From NCBI RefSeq assembly GCF_003337425.1, contig NZ_QPJU01000004.1, positions 124,001 to 188,000 on the forward strand: a DNA stretch of 64,000 nt, given 5' to 3'. Shown piece by piece: positions 27,012 to 36,809 of this stretch. Position 1 is the stretch's first letter. Each line of letters opens with the position of its first letter. The notes beneath the pieces are model-generated. The model was given only the letters and a program-made list of their open reading frames with translations, was not told where the DNA came from and searched no databases. Origin of the DNA: Extensimonas vulgaris (GTDB lineage Bacteria > Pseudomonadota > Gammaproteobacteria > Burkholderiales > Burkholderiaceae_C). The position numbers and the translations under genes are program-made.

Positions 27012-27088
27012 GACTTACGCAAATCGGGGTGAGGCAAGGTGCTCGCCGAATGGCGAAACACCTCGCTCCATCCTTGTTTGCGTAAGTC
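27012..27088. repeat. 77-bp inverted-end repeat, copy 2
   Basis: The same element as 17333-17409 in inverse orientation and of identical length, with GACTTACGCAAA / TTTGCGTAAGTC ends. It lies in the 136-base gap between convergent genes (26381 hypothetical and murI). Confidence 0.85.
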
Positions 27089-27134
27089 CAGTTGGGTTTT
27101 CTGTGGGCTGCGAAGAAGCAGGCTTGGTTCGGGC

Positions 27135-28007
27135 TCAAGGATGCTCGACCCGCTCGCACTGTTGCGCGGGCAGTTGCAGCCAGCGCTGTGCTGCGGCTTG
27201 CAAGGGTGCCAGCGCACCGGTGGTCAGCAATTGCACGGTGCCGGCGGTATCTCCCGGCAAAGATTCCGGCGCCAGTGCCGCGCTTTGCTCCAGCAAGCGC
27301 CGGGTCTGCCGCGCCACGGGCGCGCCGGTGTCGATGATGTGCACCTGCGGGCCGACGAGCGCGCGCAAAGTGGGCAGCGCAAAGACGTAGTGCGTGCAGC
27401 CGAGCACGAGCGTGTCTATGTCTCCAGATTCAGTGCCAAATCGGCCCATAGCGCTGATGTAGCGTGCGCAGAGCGCTCTCACTTCAGGAGTCTCTGCGTC
27501 TGCGCTCAGGTGTTGCTCAGTGCTGCGCTCTATGGCGTGGGCCAAGCCGTCGCAGGCTTTTAGGATGAATTCGGCCTGCGCGGCGAGGGCGGCGTGCAAC
27601 CTGCGGAATTTGTCGCTGCCCAGGGTGCCGCGCGTGCCGATCACGCCGATGCGCCGGGTCTGGCTCCGCTGCACGGCCGGCTTGAGTGCGGGCTCCACGC
27701 CCACGAGCGGCAAGTCGGGGTGGCTGCTGCGTACTTCGTGGATGGCGGCGGCGGTGGCCGTGTTGCAAGCCACGACCAGGGCCTTGATGTGGTGCTGCGC
27801 GCGCAGGTAGGCAGTGATCGCATGCGTGCGCTGGGCGACGAAGCGCGCGTCGCGCTCGCCGTAGGGCGCGTGGCCGCTGTCGGCGAGATAGACGAAGCGC
27901 TCGTGCGGCAGCTCGGCGCGCAGCGCGCGCAGCACGCTGAGGCCGCCGATGCCGCTGTCGAAGACGCCAATGGGGCGCGCGGCAAGAGGCATGGACAATG
28001 GCCGCAT
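27135..28007 (-). CDS. murI: Glutamate racemase
   Basis: MurI supplies D-glutamate for peptidoglycan. The 290-aa protein has the catalytic Cys pair, Cys81 in VVACNTATAAA and a second in VLGCTHYVF near residue 205, plus the N-terminal GVFDSGIGGLSVLRAL signature. I use the ATG at 28007; an ATG five codons later (27992) would also fit, and neither has a good Shine-Dalgarno. It lies 34 bases downstream of the fumarase gene on the same strand. The C-terminal part (after about 235) is somewhat longer than in minimal MurI proteins. Confidence 0.93.
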   Translation of the reverse strand: MRPLSMPLAARPIGVFDSGIGGLSVLRALRAELPHERFVYLADSGHAPYGERDARFVAQRTHAITAYLRAQHHIKALVVACNTATAAAIHEVRSSHPDLPLVGVEPALKPAVQRSQTRRIGVIGTRGTLGSDKFRRLHAALAAQAEFILKACDGLAHAIERSTEQHLSADAETPEVRALCARYISAMGRFGTESGDIDTLVLGCTHYVFALPTLRALVGPQVHIIDTGAPVARQTRRLLEQSAALAPESLPGDTAGTVQLLTTGALAPLQAAAQRWLQLPAQQCERVEHP

Positions 28008-28041
28008 GGGGTTGGCGCGCCCGCAATCTGCGTTCGGGAAA

Positions 28042-29598
28042 TCAGCCCTGCGCGACGCGAATGCCTTTGAACTCCCCTGCGGCGATGCGTTTTTGCCATT
28101 CGGCCGGGCCGGCGATGTGCGCGCTCGTGCCATTGGCATCGACGGCCACGGTCACGGGCATGTCGACCACCTCGAATTCATAAATCGCCTCCATGCCCAG
28201 GTCTTCGAACGCGACGACCTTGGCGCTTTTGATGGCTTTGGAGACGAGGTAGGCCGCCCCGCCCACGGCCATGAGGTAGGCGCTTTGGTGTTTTTTGATC
28301 GCTTCGATGGCGGCAGGGCCGCGCTCGGCTTTGCCTATCATCGCGATCAGGCCGGTGTTGGCGAGCATCATTTCGGTGTATTTGTCCATGCGCGTGGCCG
28401 TGGTGGGGCCTGCGGGGCCCACGACTTCGTCACGCACCGGATCGACGGGGCCGACGTAGTAGATCACCCGGTTGGTGAAATCGACCGGCAGTTTCTCGCC
28501 TCGGTTGAGCAAATCCTGGATGCGTTTGTGCGCGGCGTCGCGGCCCGTAAGCATCTTGCCCGTGAGCAGCAAGGTTTCGCCGGCCTTCCAGGTGGCGACT
28601 TCGGCCTTGGTCAGCGTGTCGAGGTTCACGCGCTTGCTCTTGTTGTAGTCGGGCGCCCAGTGCACGTCGGGCCAGAGGTCCAGGCTCGGCGGATCGAGAT
28701 AGACCGGCCCCGAGCCGTCGAGCACGAGATGCGCATGGCGCGTGGCCGCGCAGTTGGGGATCATGGCCACGGGCTTGCTGGCCGCGTGCGTGGGGTACAT
28801 CGCTATCTTGACGTCGAGCACGGTGGTCAGGCCGCCCAGGCCCTGCGCGCCTATGCCCAGGGCGTTGACCTTTTCGTAGAGCTCCAGGCGCAGCTCCTCG
28901 ACGCGGTCGAGCTTGGCGCCCGAGGCGGCTTTGGTCTGCAGCGCGTACATGTCGATGTCGTCCATCAGGCTTTGCTTGGCCAGCAGTGCGGCCTTTTCCG
29001 CGGTGCCGCCTATGCCTATGCCGAGCATGCCGGGCGGGCACCAGCCTGCGCCCATGGTGGGTACGGTTTTGAGCACCCATTCGACGAGGTCATCGTTGGG
29101 GTTGAGCATGGCGAGCTTGGATTTGTTCTCGCTGCCGCCGCCCTTGGCTGCGACGATGACATCGACGGTGTTGCCCGGAACGATCTCGGTGACGATCACC
29201 GCAGGGGTGTTGTCCTTGGTGTTTTTGCGCTCGAACTGCGGGTCGGCGACGATGCTCGCGCGCAGTTTGTTGTCGGGGTGGTTGTAGGCGCGGCGCACGC
29301 CCTCGTTGATGGCGTCGTCCAGGCTGCCCGTGAAGCCTTCCCAGCGCACGTCCATGCCGATCTTGAGGAACACGTTGACGATGCCCGTGTCCTGGCAGAT
29401 CGGGCGGTGGCCTACGGCGCACATGCGGCTGTTGGTGAGGATTTGCGCGATGGCGTCCTTGGCCGCGGGGCTTTGCTCGCGTTCGTAGGCGCGGGCCAAG
29501 TGCTGAATGTAGTCAGCAGGGTGGTAATAACTGATGTATTGCAGCGCGCCGGCGATGGATTCGATCAGGTCGTCCTGGCGGATCGTGGTCGTGGTCAT
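28042..29598 (-). CDS. Fumarate hydratase class I (iron-sulfur)
   Basis: This enzyme interconverts fumarate and malate in the TCA cycle. The 518-aa single-chain class I enzyme has the N-terminal alpha-type domain and C-terminal beta-type domain. Conserved Cys residues fit 4Fe-4S ligation: NSRMCAVGHRPICQDTG, GWCPPGMLG and PNCAATRHAH. C-terminal GPAGPTTATRMDKY and IGKAERGP are also family hallmarks. The E. coli equivalents are fumA/fumB. The protein is oxygen-sensitive by family precedent. Confidence 0.94.
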   Translation of the reverse strand: MTTTTIRQDDLIESIAGALQYISYYHPADYIQHLARAYEREQSPAAKDAIAQILTNSRMCAVGHRPICQDTGIVNVFLKIGMDVRWEGFTGSLDDAINEGVRRAYNHPDNKLRASIVADPQFERKNTKDNTPAVIVTEIVPGNTVDVIVAAKGGGSENKSKLAMLNPNDDLVEWVLKTVPTMGAGWCPPGMLGIGIGGTAEKAALLAKQSLMDDIDMYALQTKAASGAKLDRVEELRLELYEKVNALGIGAQGLGGLTTVLDVKIAMYPTHAASKPVAMIPNCAATRHAHLVLDGSGPVYLDPPSLDLWPDVHWAPDYNKSKRVNLDTLTKAEVATWKAGETLLLTGKMLTGRDAAHKRIQDLLNRGEKLPVDFTNRVIYYVGPVDPVRDEVVGPAGPTTATRMDKYTEMMLANTGLIAMIGKAERGPAAIEAIKKHQSAYLMAVGGAAYLVSKAIKSAKVVAFEDLGMEAIYEFEVVDMPVTVAVDANGTSAHIAGPAEWQKRIAAGEFKGIRVAQG

Positions 29599-29665
29599 GG
29601 TGGGTGGTGAAGATGGAGGACGGGATGGAGACGAGCGGGATTATCTCTCTGCGCCCATGCAGGAG

Positions 29666-29689
29666 GCGCCCGCCGACGGTGGCGGGCGC
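29666..29689. terminator. Hairpin after mrp, no T tract
   Basis: A perfect 9-bp GC stem GCGCCCGCC/GGCGGGCGC with a 6-base loop follows the mrp stop codon on the minus strand. It has no T tract, so it may be an attenuating or RNA-stabilising hairpin rather than a simple terminator. Confidence 0.4.
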
Positions 29690-29696
29690 GCGGCCT

Positions 29697-30788
29697 TCAG
29701 CCGCCTTGCTGCACGTTGATGGGCGGGAACTTGGCCGAATAGTCCTTGCCCTGCAGCGCGATGCGCGCGGCCACGCTGCGCGCGATGTGTCGGTAGGTTT
29801 GCGCAGCCTCGGACGTGGGTTCGGCCACCACGGTGGGCCGGCCGCTGTCGGCCTGCTCGCGGATGCGCAAGTCCAGCGGCAGCGCGCCCAGGTAGGGCAG
29901 GCCGCATTCGGCGGCCATTTTCTTGCCGCCTTCGGCGCCGAAGATGTGCTCGGCGTGGCCGCACTGGCTGCACACGTGCACGGCCATGTTTTCGACGATG
30001 CCGAGGATGGGTACGCCGACTTTTTCGAACATGGTGATGCCCTTGCGCGCGTCCAGCAGTGCGATGTCCTGCGGCGTGGTGACGACCACGGCGCCCGTCA
30101 CCGGGGTGCGCTGGCTCAGCGTGAGCTGGATGTCGCCGGTGCCGGGCGGCATGTCGACGATGAGGTAATCGAGCCCCTGCCAGTGCGTCTGGCGCAGCAG
30201 TTGTTCGAGCGCCTGCGTGGCCATGGGGCCGCGCCAGATCATGGCCTGCTCGGGTTCGACCAGAAAGCCGATCGACATGACTTGCACGCCGTAGTTTTGC
30301 AGCGGCTCCATGGTCTTGCCGTCCAGGCTTTGCGGCTTGCCGCTGAGGCCCAGCATCATGGGCTGGCTCGGGCCGTAGATGTCGGCGTCGAGCACGCCCA
30401 CGCGCGCGCCTTCGGCCGCGAGCGCGAGCGCAAGATTCGCGGCGGTGGTGCTCTTGCCCACGCCGCCCTTGGCCGAGGCTACGGCGATGATGTTTTTGAC
30501 TTCGGGCAGCAGCGGCACGCCGCGCTGCACGGCGTGCGCCTGCACTTTGGTCGTGATCTCTACGGCTACCTGCTGCACGCCGGGCACGGTCTGGGCGGCG
30601 GCCGCTAGGCTTTGCTGCAGCGCGGGAACGAGGCTTTGCGCGGGGTAGCCGAGTTCGAGCGTGAAGGACACCGCGCCCCCATCGACGCGCAGATCGCGCA
30701 CGGCGCGCGTGCTGACGTAGTCCTGGTCGGTGTGGGGGTCGCGCACCTGCGCGAGGGCCTGCAAAATCGTTTCAGGGCGGACGGTCAT
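29697..30788 (-). CDS. apbC: Mrp/ApbC iron-sulfur cluster carrier P-loop ATPase
   Basis: Mrp/ApbC proteins bind and transfer Fe-S clusters in an ATP-dependent way. The 363-aa protein has an N-terminal MIP18-like domain (about 1-85), the deviant Walker A KGGVGKST (107-114), [10 protein letters not shown], and the cluster-binding CxxC in CSQCGH. I start at the ATG at 30788 ([20 protein letters not shown]), which lies 234 bases from the divergent metG. The next gene on this strand is the Fe-S class I fumarase, a plausible client, but the 98-base gap gives no proof. Confidence 0.93.
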   Translation of the reverse strand: MTVRPETILQALAQVRDPHTDQDYVSTRAVRDLRVDGGAVSFTLELGYPAQSLVPALQQSLAAAAQTVPGVQQVAVEITTKVQAHAVQRGVPLLPEVKNIIAVASAKGGVGKSTTAANLALALAAEGARVGVLDADIYGPSQPMMLGLSGKPQSLDGKTMEPLQNYGVQVMSIGFLVEPEQAMIWRGPMATQALEQLLRQTHWQGLDYLIVDMPPGTGDIQLTLSQRTPVTGAVVVTTPQDIALLDARKGITMFEKVGVPILGIVENMAVHVCSQCGHAEHIFGAEGGKKMAAECGLPYLGALPLDLRIREQADSGRPTVVAEPTSEAAQTYRHIARSVAARIALQGKDYSAKFPPINVQQGG

Positions 30789-31022
30789 GCGAAAAATCCG
30801 AAAAGTGCAAAGGAGGAAGGAAAGGCGCGATTGTCCGCGCTCCGTGCCAAGGGCGTGCAAACACCTGCGGCGCATGGTGTTGCTCGGGGCGCGTGCGCTG
30901 CGGCGAGGTGCTGTGCGTCGCTGCTGCTGCGGGCCCTAAAATCCCGGGTTTCCTTGCCACGGCGCAAAGAGCCACTGCGCGCCAGCTTTGCTGCAACGCC
31001 AGCCACGAAAGCCATTTTCCGC

Positions 31023-33095
31023 ATGTCAGCCCGCAAACTGTTCGTCACCACGGCCTTGCCGTATGCCAATGGCAACTTCCACATCGGCCACATCATGGAA
31101 TACATCCAGGCCGACATCTGGGTGCGCATGCACCGTATGTACGGGCACGAGGTGTATTTCGTCTGCGCCGATGACGCGCACGGCGCGCCCATCATGATCG
31201 CGGCCGAAAAGGCCGGCAAGACGCCGCAGCAGTTCGTGGCCGAGATCGCTGCGGGACGCAAACAGTACCTCGACGGCTTTCACATTTCGTTCGACAACTG
31301 GCACAGCACCGAAAGCCCCGAAAACTACGAGCTGGCACGTGCGATCTACCGCGACCTCAAGGCCAACGGCCTGATCGTCACCAAAACGATAGAGCAGTTC
31401 TTCGATCCGCAAAAAGGCATGTTCCTGCCCGACCGCTTCATCAAGGGCGAGTGCCCCAAGTGCGGCGCGCAGGACCAGTACGGCGACAGCTGCGAGGCTT
31501 GCGGCGCGGTCTATGCGCCGACCGATCTCAAAAACCCTTATTCGGCGCTCTCGGGCGCGACGCCGGTGCTCAAAACTTCGGAGCATTACTTCTTCAAGCT
31601 CTCGGACCCGCGCTGCAGCGCTTTTCTCGAAGCCTGGACGAGCGAGCCCGGGCGCCTGCAGCCCGAGGTGCTCAACAAGATCCGCGAATGGTTCGTGCCC
31701 GACGAGGCGGGCAAGAGCCGCCTTGCCGACTGGGACATCAGCCGCGATGCGCCGTACTTCGGCATCGAAATTCCCGACGCGCCGGGCAAATACTTTTACG
31801 TCTGGCTCGACGCGCCTATAGGCTACCTGGCCTCGCTGAAAAATTACTTCGGCAAGATCGGCAAGGACTACGACGCCTTCATGGCCGACCCCGAGGTCGA
31901 GCAGTACCACTTCATCGGCAAGGACATCATCTACTTTCACACGCTGTTCTGGCCAGCGACGCTGCATTTTTCAGGGCGCAAGACGCCGACCAAGGTGTTC
32001 GTGCACGGCTTTTTGACCGTGAACAACGGCGAAAAGATGAGCAAGAGCCGCGGCACCGGGCTCGATCCGCTCAAATACCTGCAGCTGGGCATGAACCCCG
32101 AATGGCTGCGCTACTACCTCGCGGCCAAGCTCAGCTGCCGCAACGAGGACATCGATTTCAACGCCGACGACTTCATGGCGCGCGTCAACGCTGATTTGGT
32201 GGGCAAGTACGTGAACATCGCCGCGCGCGCGGCGGGCTTCATCACCAAGCGCTTTGACGGCGTGCTCGGGGAAGTGTCGGCCGACGGCGATGCGCTGCTG
32301 GACCACCTGCGTACCAGCGTGCCCGCGATCACCGAACTGCTCGCCGAGCGCGACTACGGCAAGGCGCTGCGCGAAACCATGCTGCTCGCTGACCGCGTGA
32401 ACGAGTACGTGGACCAGAACAAGCCCTGGGAGCTCGCCAAGCAGCCCGCGCTGCAGGAGCGCCTGCACGACGTGTGCACCACCTGCATCGAGGCGTTCCG
32501 CCTGCTGACCATCGTGCTCAAGCCCGTGCTGCCCGCGCTCGCGGCGCGGGTCGAAGCGTTTTTGCGCATCGCGCCGCTGACCTTCGCGAGCGCCGAGCAG
32601 GCGCTGGGCGCGGGGCACCGGATCGGCGCTTACGAACACCTCATGCACCGCGTGGAACGCACCCAGCTCGAAGCCCTTTTTGCGCCGCCAGCGCAGGAGC
32701 AGCAAGCGCCTTCAGCTACCACAGACGTAGCGCCCGGCGGCGAGCCTATCGCGCCCACCATCACCATCGACGACTTCGCCAAGATCGACCTGCGCATCGC
32801 CAAAATCGTCGAATGCGCACCCGTCGAGGGCTCGACCAAACTGCTGCGCCTCACGCTCGACGTGGGCGAGGGGCGGCTGCGCAACGTGTTCTCGGGCATC
32901 GCTAGCGCCTACCAGCCGGCCGATCTGGTCGGCAAGCTCACCGTGGTGGTGGCGAACCTCGCGCCGCGCAAGATGAAGTTCGGCGTTAGCGAGGGTATGG
33001 TGCTTGCCGCGAGCCACGCCGACGAAAAGGCGCACCCGGGCATTTTTGTGCTCAGCCCCTGGCCCGGCGCCGAGCCGGGGATGCGCGTGCGTTGA
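31023..33095 (+). CDS. metG: Methionyl-tRNA synthetase
   Basis: MetG charges methionine tRNAs. The 690-aa protein has HIGH (20-23, FHIGHIM), a zinc knuckle with four cysteines (CPKCG...CEACG, about 145-162), KMSKS (338-342), an anticodon-binding helical domain, and a C-terminal EMAP/tRNA-binding domain (about 583-690) joined by a low-complexity linker ([18 protein letters not shown]). The ATG at 31023 gives the usual [17 protein letters not shown] start. A TAAAAT about 85 bases upstream is a possible -10. Confidence 0.97.
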   Translation: MSARKLFVTTALPYANGNFHIGHIMEYIQADIWVRMHRMYGHEVYFVCADDAHGAPIMIAAEKAGKTPQQFVAEIAAGRKQYLDGFHISFDNWHSTESPENYELARAIYRDLKANGLIVTKTIEQFFDPQKGMFLPDRFIKGECPKCGAQDQYGDSCEACGAVYAPTDLKNPYSALSGATPVLKTSEHYFFKLSDPRCSAFLEAWTSEPGRLQPEVLNKIREWFVPDEAGKSRLADWDISRDAPYFGIEIPDAPGKYFYVWLDAPIGYLASLKNYFGKIGKDYDAFMADPEVEQYHFIGKDIIYFHTLFWPATLHFSGRKTPTKVFVHGFLTVNNGEKMSKSRGTGLDPLKYLQLGMNPEWLRYYLAAKLSCRNEDIDFNADDFMARVNADLVGKYVNIAARAAGFITKRFDGVLGEVSADGDALLDHLRTSVPAITELLAERDYGKALRETMLLADRVNEYVDQNKPWELAKQPALQERLHDVCTTCIEAFRLLTIVLKPVLPALAARVEAFLRIAPLTFASAEQALGAGHRIGAYEHLMHRVERTQLEALFAPPAQEQQAPSATTDVAPGGEPIAPTITIDDFAKIDLRIAKIVECAPVEGSTKLLRLTLDVGEGRLRNVFSGIASAYQPADLVGKLTVVVANLAPRKMKFGVSEGMVLAASHADEKAHPGIFVLSPWPGAEPGMRVR

Positions 33096-33137
33096 GCCTG
33101 TTTTCCATCATCGTTTTCTTGCAAAGGTTGCCACGCC

Positions 33138-33353
33138 ATGTCGCTTTTCCGCCGTCCCGATTACGAGTCCGAAGTCACGCAGTTCCTCAAGCAGCTCAAG
33201 CAGCAAAAGCCCCAACTCGAAGAGCAGCAGCGCGCCGGCCGTGCGCTGCTGTGGGACAAAAAGGTCGATAGAAGCCTGTGGCGCGAGTACCGCGCCGCGG
33301 CCGTGCCGCAAAAGCCCTACGTCTATCAAACCGAGCCCAGTTCCGAACATTGA
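33138..33353 (+). CDS. DUF3460 family protein
   Basis: A 71-aa protein, MSLFRRPDYESEVTQFLKQL, then an amphipathic charged helix region and a C-terminal VPQKPYVYQT. It matches DUF3460, a small Burkholderiales family commonly found between metG and scpA. Function is unknown; no membrane segment or metal motif is visible. Confidence 0.85.
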   Translation: MSLFRRPDYESEVTQFLKQLKQQKPQLEEQQRAGRALLWDKKVDRSLWREYRAAAVPQKPYVYQTEPSSEH

Positions 33354-33360
33354 GCATGTT

Positions 33361-33409
33361 TTAGGCCCTTAGCCCGCATGTAGCAAGCGCTAGCAGCTAT
33401 GAAAATGGT
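33361..33409 (-). repeat. Dispersed short repeat before scpA
   Basis: On the minus strand this reads CATAGCTGCTAGCGCTTGCTAC, a copy of the dispersed short repeat. It occupies the gap between the DUF3460 gene and scpA. Confidence 0.6.
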
Positions 33410-33417
33410 AGATTCCC

Positions 33418-34254
33418 ATGCCTGCTGAGCCGCTGCTGGAGGCGCACCCCGAGACATCCGCGGGCGCGGCCGATGCCGTGGCCCTTGCGCGCCTGTATGG
33501 CGAGCCGTTGTTCGCGCTGCCGGCCGACCTCTACATTCCGCCCGACGCGCTCGAAGTCATCCTCGAAGCCTTCGAGGGGCCGCTCGACCTGCTGCTGTAC
33601 CTGATCCGCAAGCAGAACTTCAACATCCTCGACATTCCCATGGTGGAGCTCACGCGCCAGTACCTTGGTTATGTCGAAGAGGTGCGCAGCCGCAACCTGG
33701 AGCTCGCAGCCGAGTATCTGCTCATGGCGGCGATGCTCATCGAGATCAAATCGCGCATGCTGCTGCCGCCGCGCAAGCAGACCGAGGGCGAGGAGCCCGA
33801 AGACCCGCGCGCCGAGCTCGTGCGCCGCCTGCTCGAATACGAGCAGATCAAGCTCGCTGCCGCGCATCTGGGCGAGCTGCCGCAGCAGGGGCGGGACTTT
33901 TTCCCGGCGCGCGCCTGGTTCGAGCCCGGCGCGCTGCCGCGTTTTGCCGACGTGCACGTAGCCGACCTGCAAGCTGCGTGGCGCGACATCCTGGCGCGCG
34001 CGCGCCTCGTGCAGCACCACAAAATCAGCCGCGCACAGCTCAGCGTGCGCGAATACATGAGCCGCGTGCTCAAGGCGCTGCAGGGCCAGCGCTTCGTCAC
34101 CTTCGAGTCCTTGTTCGAGCCGGCCGCGGGCCGCGCCGTGCTCGTGGTCACCTTCGTCGCCTTGCTCGAACTGGCCAAGGAGACTTTGATCGAAATCACC
34201 CAGGCCGAAGCCTTTGCGCCGATTTACGTGCGCCTGGCCTATGTGCCGGCCTGA
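33418..34254 (+). CDS. scpA: Segregation and condensation protein A
   Basis: ScpA is the kleisin subunit of the SMC-ScpAB condensin that organises the chromosome. The 278-aa protein has the family core FEGPLDLLLYLIRKQNFNILDIP and the helical segments through LAAEYLLMAAMLIEIKSRMLLP. The C-terminal winged-helix part (RFVTFESLFEP...) contacts SMC. scpB and smc are not in the window. In related genomes panC and panD often follow scpA; here nadB intervenes and panC is absent. Confidence 0.9.
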   Translation: MPAEPLLEAHPETSAGAADAVALARLYGEPLFALPADLYIPPDALEVILEAFEGPLDLLLYLIRKQNFNILDIPMVELTRQYLGYVEEVRSRNLELAAEYLLMAAMLIEIKSRMLLPPRKQTEGEEPEDPRAELVRRLLEYEQIKLAAAHLGELPQQGRDFFPARAWFEPGALPRFADVHVADLQAAWRDILARARLVQHHKISRAQLSVREYMSRVLKALQGQRFVTFESLFEPAAGRAVLVVTFVALLELAKETLIEITQAEAFAPIYVRLAYVPA

Positions 34255-34299
34255 CCGGCGCCCCCGTCCACGACCCATTCTGCGCTACGCTCCCTTTTT

Positions 34300-35889
34300 A
34301 TGACGACCCATGATTTCGACGTTTTGATCGTCGGCAGCGGCCTCGCAGGCCTGTCTGCCGCGCTGCACCTCGCGCCCACGCACCGCGTGGCCGTGCTCAC
34401 CAAGCGCTCGGTGTTCGACGGCTCGAGCAGCTGGGCGCAGGGCGGCATTGCCGCCGTGCTGGCCGACGACGACAGCTTTGCCGCGCACATCCAGGACACG
34501 CTGGTCGCGGGGGCCGGGCTGTGCGACCTCGCGGCCACGCGCTTCGTGGTCGAAAACGCGCCCTCGGCCATCGCCTGGCTGCGCGGCCTGGGCGTGCCGT
34601 TCACGCTCGAGGGCGAGCACCTGCACCTCACGCGCGAGGGTGGCCACAGCGCGCGCCGCATCGCCCACGTCACCGACGCCACGGGCGCCGCGGTGCAAAA
34701 AACGCTGATCGACGTGGTGCGCGCCACGCCGGGCATCACGCTGTTCGAAAACCACATGCTCGTGGACCTGGTCACGAGCCGCAAGCTCGGCCTTGCCGGG
34801 CACCGCTGCCTGGGCCTGTACGCGCTCGACGAGGACACCGACGAGGTCATCACCTTCCGCGCGCCGCAGACCATCCTGGCCACGGGCGGTGCGGGCAAGG
34901 TCTATCTCTACACCACCAACCCCGACACCTCCACAGGCGACGGCATCGCCGCGGCCTGGCGCGCGGGCTGCCGCGTGGCCAACATGGAGTTCATCCAGTT
35001 CCACCCCACGGGCCTGTACCACCCCAAGGCCAAGTCCTTTCTCATCAGCGAAGCCGTGCGCGGCGAGGGCGGCGTGCTGCTGCTGCCGCCACAGGCGGGC
35101 GGCGGGCGCTTCATGCCCGAACACGACCCGCGCGCCGAGCTCGCCCCGCGCGACGTGGTGGCGCGCGCAATCGACTTCGAGATGAAGCGCCACGGGATCG
35201 ACTACGTGCTGCTCGACATCTCGCACAAAAGCCCCGAGTTTTTGCACGAGCATTTTCCCAACATCCTCGCGTACTGCGCCGAGCTGGGCATAGACATCAC
35301 CAAAGAGCCCATCCCCGTGGTGCCCACGGCGCACTTCACCTGCGGCGGCGTGCTCACCGACCTGTCGGCGCGCACCGACCTGCCGGGCCTGTACGCCGTG
35401 GGCGAGACGGCCTACACCGGCCTGCACGGCGCGAACCGCCTCGCGAGCAACTCGCTGCTCGAGTGCATCGTGTTCGCGCGCGCGGCCGCGCAGACCATCG
35501 CCGCGGCGCCGCGCACGCCCATTCCGTCGCTGCCGCGCTGGGACGACAGCCGCGTCACCGACGCCGACGAAACCGTGGTCATCTCACACAACTGGGACGA
35601 GCTGCGCCGCTTCATGTGGGACTACGTGGGCATCGTGCGCACCAACAAGCGCCTGGAGCGCGCCGCGCACCGTATCAGCCTGCTGCAAGGCGAGATCCAG
35701 GAGTTCTATGCGCACTTCCACGTCACACGCGACCTGCTCGAGCTGCGCAACCTGGTGCAGGTGGCCGACCTGATCGTGCGCTCGGCACAGCTGCGGCGCG
35801 AAAGCCGCGGTCTGCACTACAGTCGCGACTACCCCGAAATGGCCGCGCCCGCCGCGCCCACCATCCTCGTGCCGCCGGTTTCGTACTGA
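34300..35889 (+). CDS. nadB: L-aspartate oxidase
   Basis: NadB oxidises L-aspartate to iminoaspartate, the first step of NAD synthesis. The 529-aa flavoprotein has the FAD motif [12 protein letters not shown] (11-22), the [12 protein letters not shown] loop, the active-site [11 protein letters not shown] and HFTCGGV regions, and a C-terminal helical bundle. Succinate dehydrogenase-type proteins share the fold, but the sequence signatures and length fit NadB. nadA and nadC are not nearby. Confidence 0.95.
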   Translation: MTTHDFDVLIVGSGLAGLSAALHLAPTHRVAVLTKRSVFDGSSSWAQGGIAAVLADDDSFAAHIQDTLVAGAGLCDLAATRFVVENAPSAIAWLRGLGVPFTLEGEHLHLTREGGHSARRIAHVTDATGAAVQKTLIDVVRATPGITLFENHMLVDLVTSRKLGLAGHRCLGLYALDEDTDEVITFRAPQTILATGGAGKVYLYTTNPDTSTGDGIAAAWRAGCRVANMEFIQFHPTGLYHPKAKSFLISEAVRGEGGVLLLPPQAGGGRFMPEHDPRAELAPRDVVARAIDFEMKRHGIDYVLLDISHKSPEFLHEHFPNILAYCAELGIDITKEPIPVVPTAHFTCGGVLTDLSARTDLPGLYAVGETAYTGLHGANRLASNSLLECIVFARAAAQTIAAAPRTPIPSLPRWDDSRVTDADETVVISHNWDELRRFMWDYVGIVRTNKRLERAAHRISLLQGEIQEFYAHFHVTRDLLELRNLVQVADLIVRSAQLRRESRGLHYSRDYPEMAAPAAPTILVPPVSY

Positions 35890-35955
35890 CGCGCTTTGAC
35901 GCGCTTTGACGCACTTCACCCGCCGCGCCCCTTGCCACTCCACGGAAACCACGCG

Positions 35956-36360
35956 ATGTACCGCACCCTGCTCAAGTCCAAAATCCACCGCGCCACCGTC
36001 ACGCACTGTGAACTGCACTACGAAGGCTCCTGCGCCATCGACGAAGACCTGCTCGAAGCCGCCAACATGGTCGAAAACGAGCAGGTGCACATCTGGAACA
36101 TCAACAACGGCGAGCGCTTCATCACCTACGCCATCAAGGGCGAGCGCGGCAGCGGCATCATCTCGGTCAACGGCTCGGCCGCGCGCCGCGCCGCCGTGGG
36201 CGACCTGATCATCATCGCCGCGTTTGCCCAGGTGCCCGAGTCACAGGTGGCGGCGCACCGCCCGCAACTCGTGTTCGTCGATGCGACAAACCGCCAGACC
36301 GGCCTGCGCGACCACGTGCCCACGCAGCCTGCGCAGGCGCACAACGCCGATGAATGCTGA
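35956..36360 (+). CDS. panD: Aspartate 1-decarboxylase
   Basis: PanD makes beta-alanine for pantothenate and CoA. It is synthesised as a pro-enzyme that self-cleaves between Gly24 and Ser25 (HYEGSCAID, visible here) to form the pyruvoyl cofactor. The 134-aa length is slightly longer than usual because of a tail after about 118. I use the ATG at 35956 ([13 protein letters not shown]). Just upstream, GACGCGCTTT is duplicated in tandem (35888-35909). A PanC gene is not adjacent. Confidence 0.95.
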   Translation: MYRTLLKSKIHRATVTHCELHYEGSCAIDEDLLEAANMVENEQVHIWNINNGERFITYAIKGERGSGIISVNGSAARRAAVGDLIIIAAFAQVPESQVAAHRPQLVFVDATNRQTGLRDHVPTQPAQAHNADEC

Positions 36361-36405
36361 GCCTTGTCCCTGTCTTTCCGTCTGCGTTTCCCAAGGATTG
36401 ATCCC

Positions 36406-36765
36406 ATGCCTCATCTGATCGTCGAATATTCCGCCAATCTGCCCGCCTTCCCCGAGGCGCAAGCCCTGGCAGAGCTCAACGCCGCCGTCGTGGCCAGCCC
36501 CGAAGTCGCGAACGAAGCCGACCTCAAGTCGCGCCTCGTGCGCGTAGGCAGTTTTCAGGTCGGCACGCAACCCGCGCAGCGCGCCTTCGTGCACGCACAG
36601 TTGCGCCTGCTGGCCGGGCGCACGCCCGAAGCCAAGCAAGACCTGGCCGAGCGCGTGGCCGGCGTGCTGCGCCGCCTCACGCCGCGCCCTGAGGGCGTGC
36701 TCGTGCAGCTGAGCGTGGAGATCGTCGATATGGACCGGCCGTCTTACATCCGGGAGCGGCTTTGA
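36406..36765 (+). CDS. 5-carboxymethyl-2-hydroxymuconate isomerase family protein
   Basis: A 119-aa protein of the CHMI/HpaF family (tautomerase-like fold). It begins MPHLIVEYSANL; Pro2 would be the catalytic base after Met removal, and IVEYSANL is the family motif. In E. coli W the enzyme acts in homoprotocatechuate breakdown, but no other gene of that pathway is near, so the true substrate is unknown. The ATG at 36406 is fixed by Pro2. An AAGGA sequence (36393-36397) is a reasonable ribosome-binding site. Confidence 0.85.
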   Translation: MPHLIVEYSANLPAFPEAQALAELNAAVVASPEVANEADLKSRLVRVGSFQVGTQPAQRAFVHAQLRLLAGRTPEAKQDLAERVAGVLRRLTPRPEGVLVQLSVEIVDMDRPSYIRERL

Positions 36766-36809
36766 TGCGTTGAATGGGTGGTTTGAGCCCATGCAGCCTG
36801 CGCAAGGCG

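Noticed and set aside
36406-36765. A homoprotocatechuate degradation cluster implied by the CHMI-family protein
   Set aside because: None of the other hpa genes lies nearby, so only the family, not the pathway, can be claimed.
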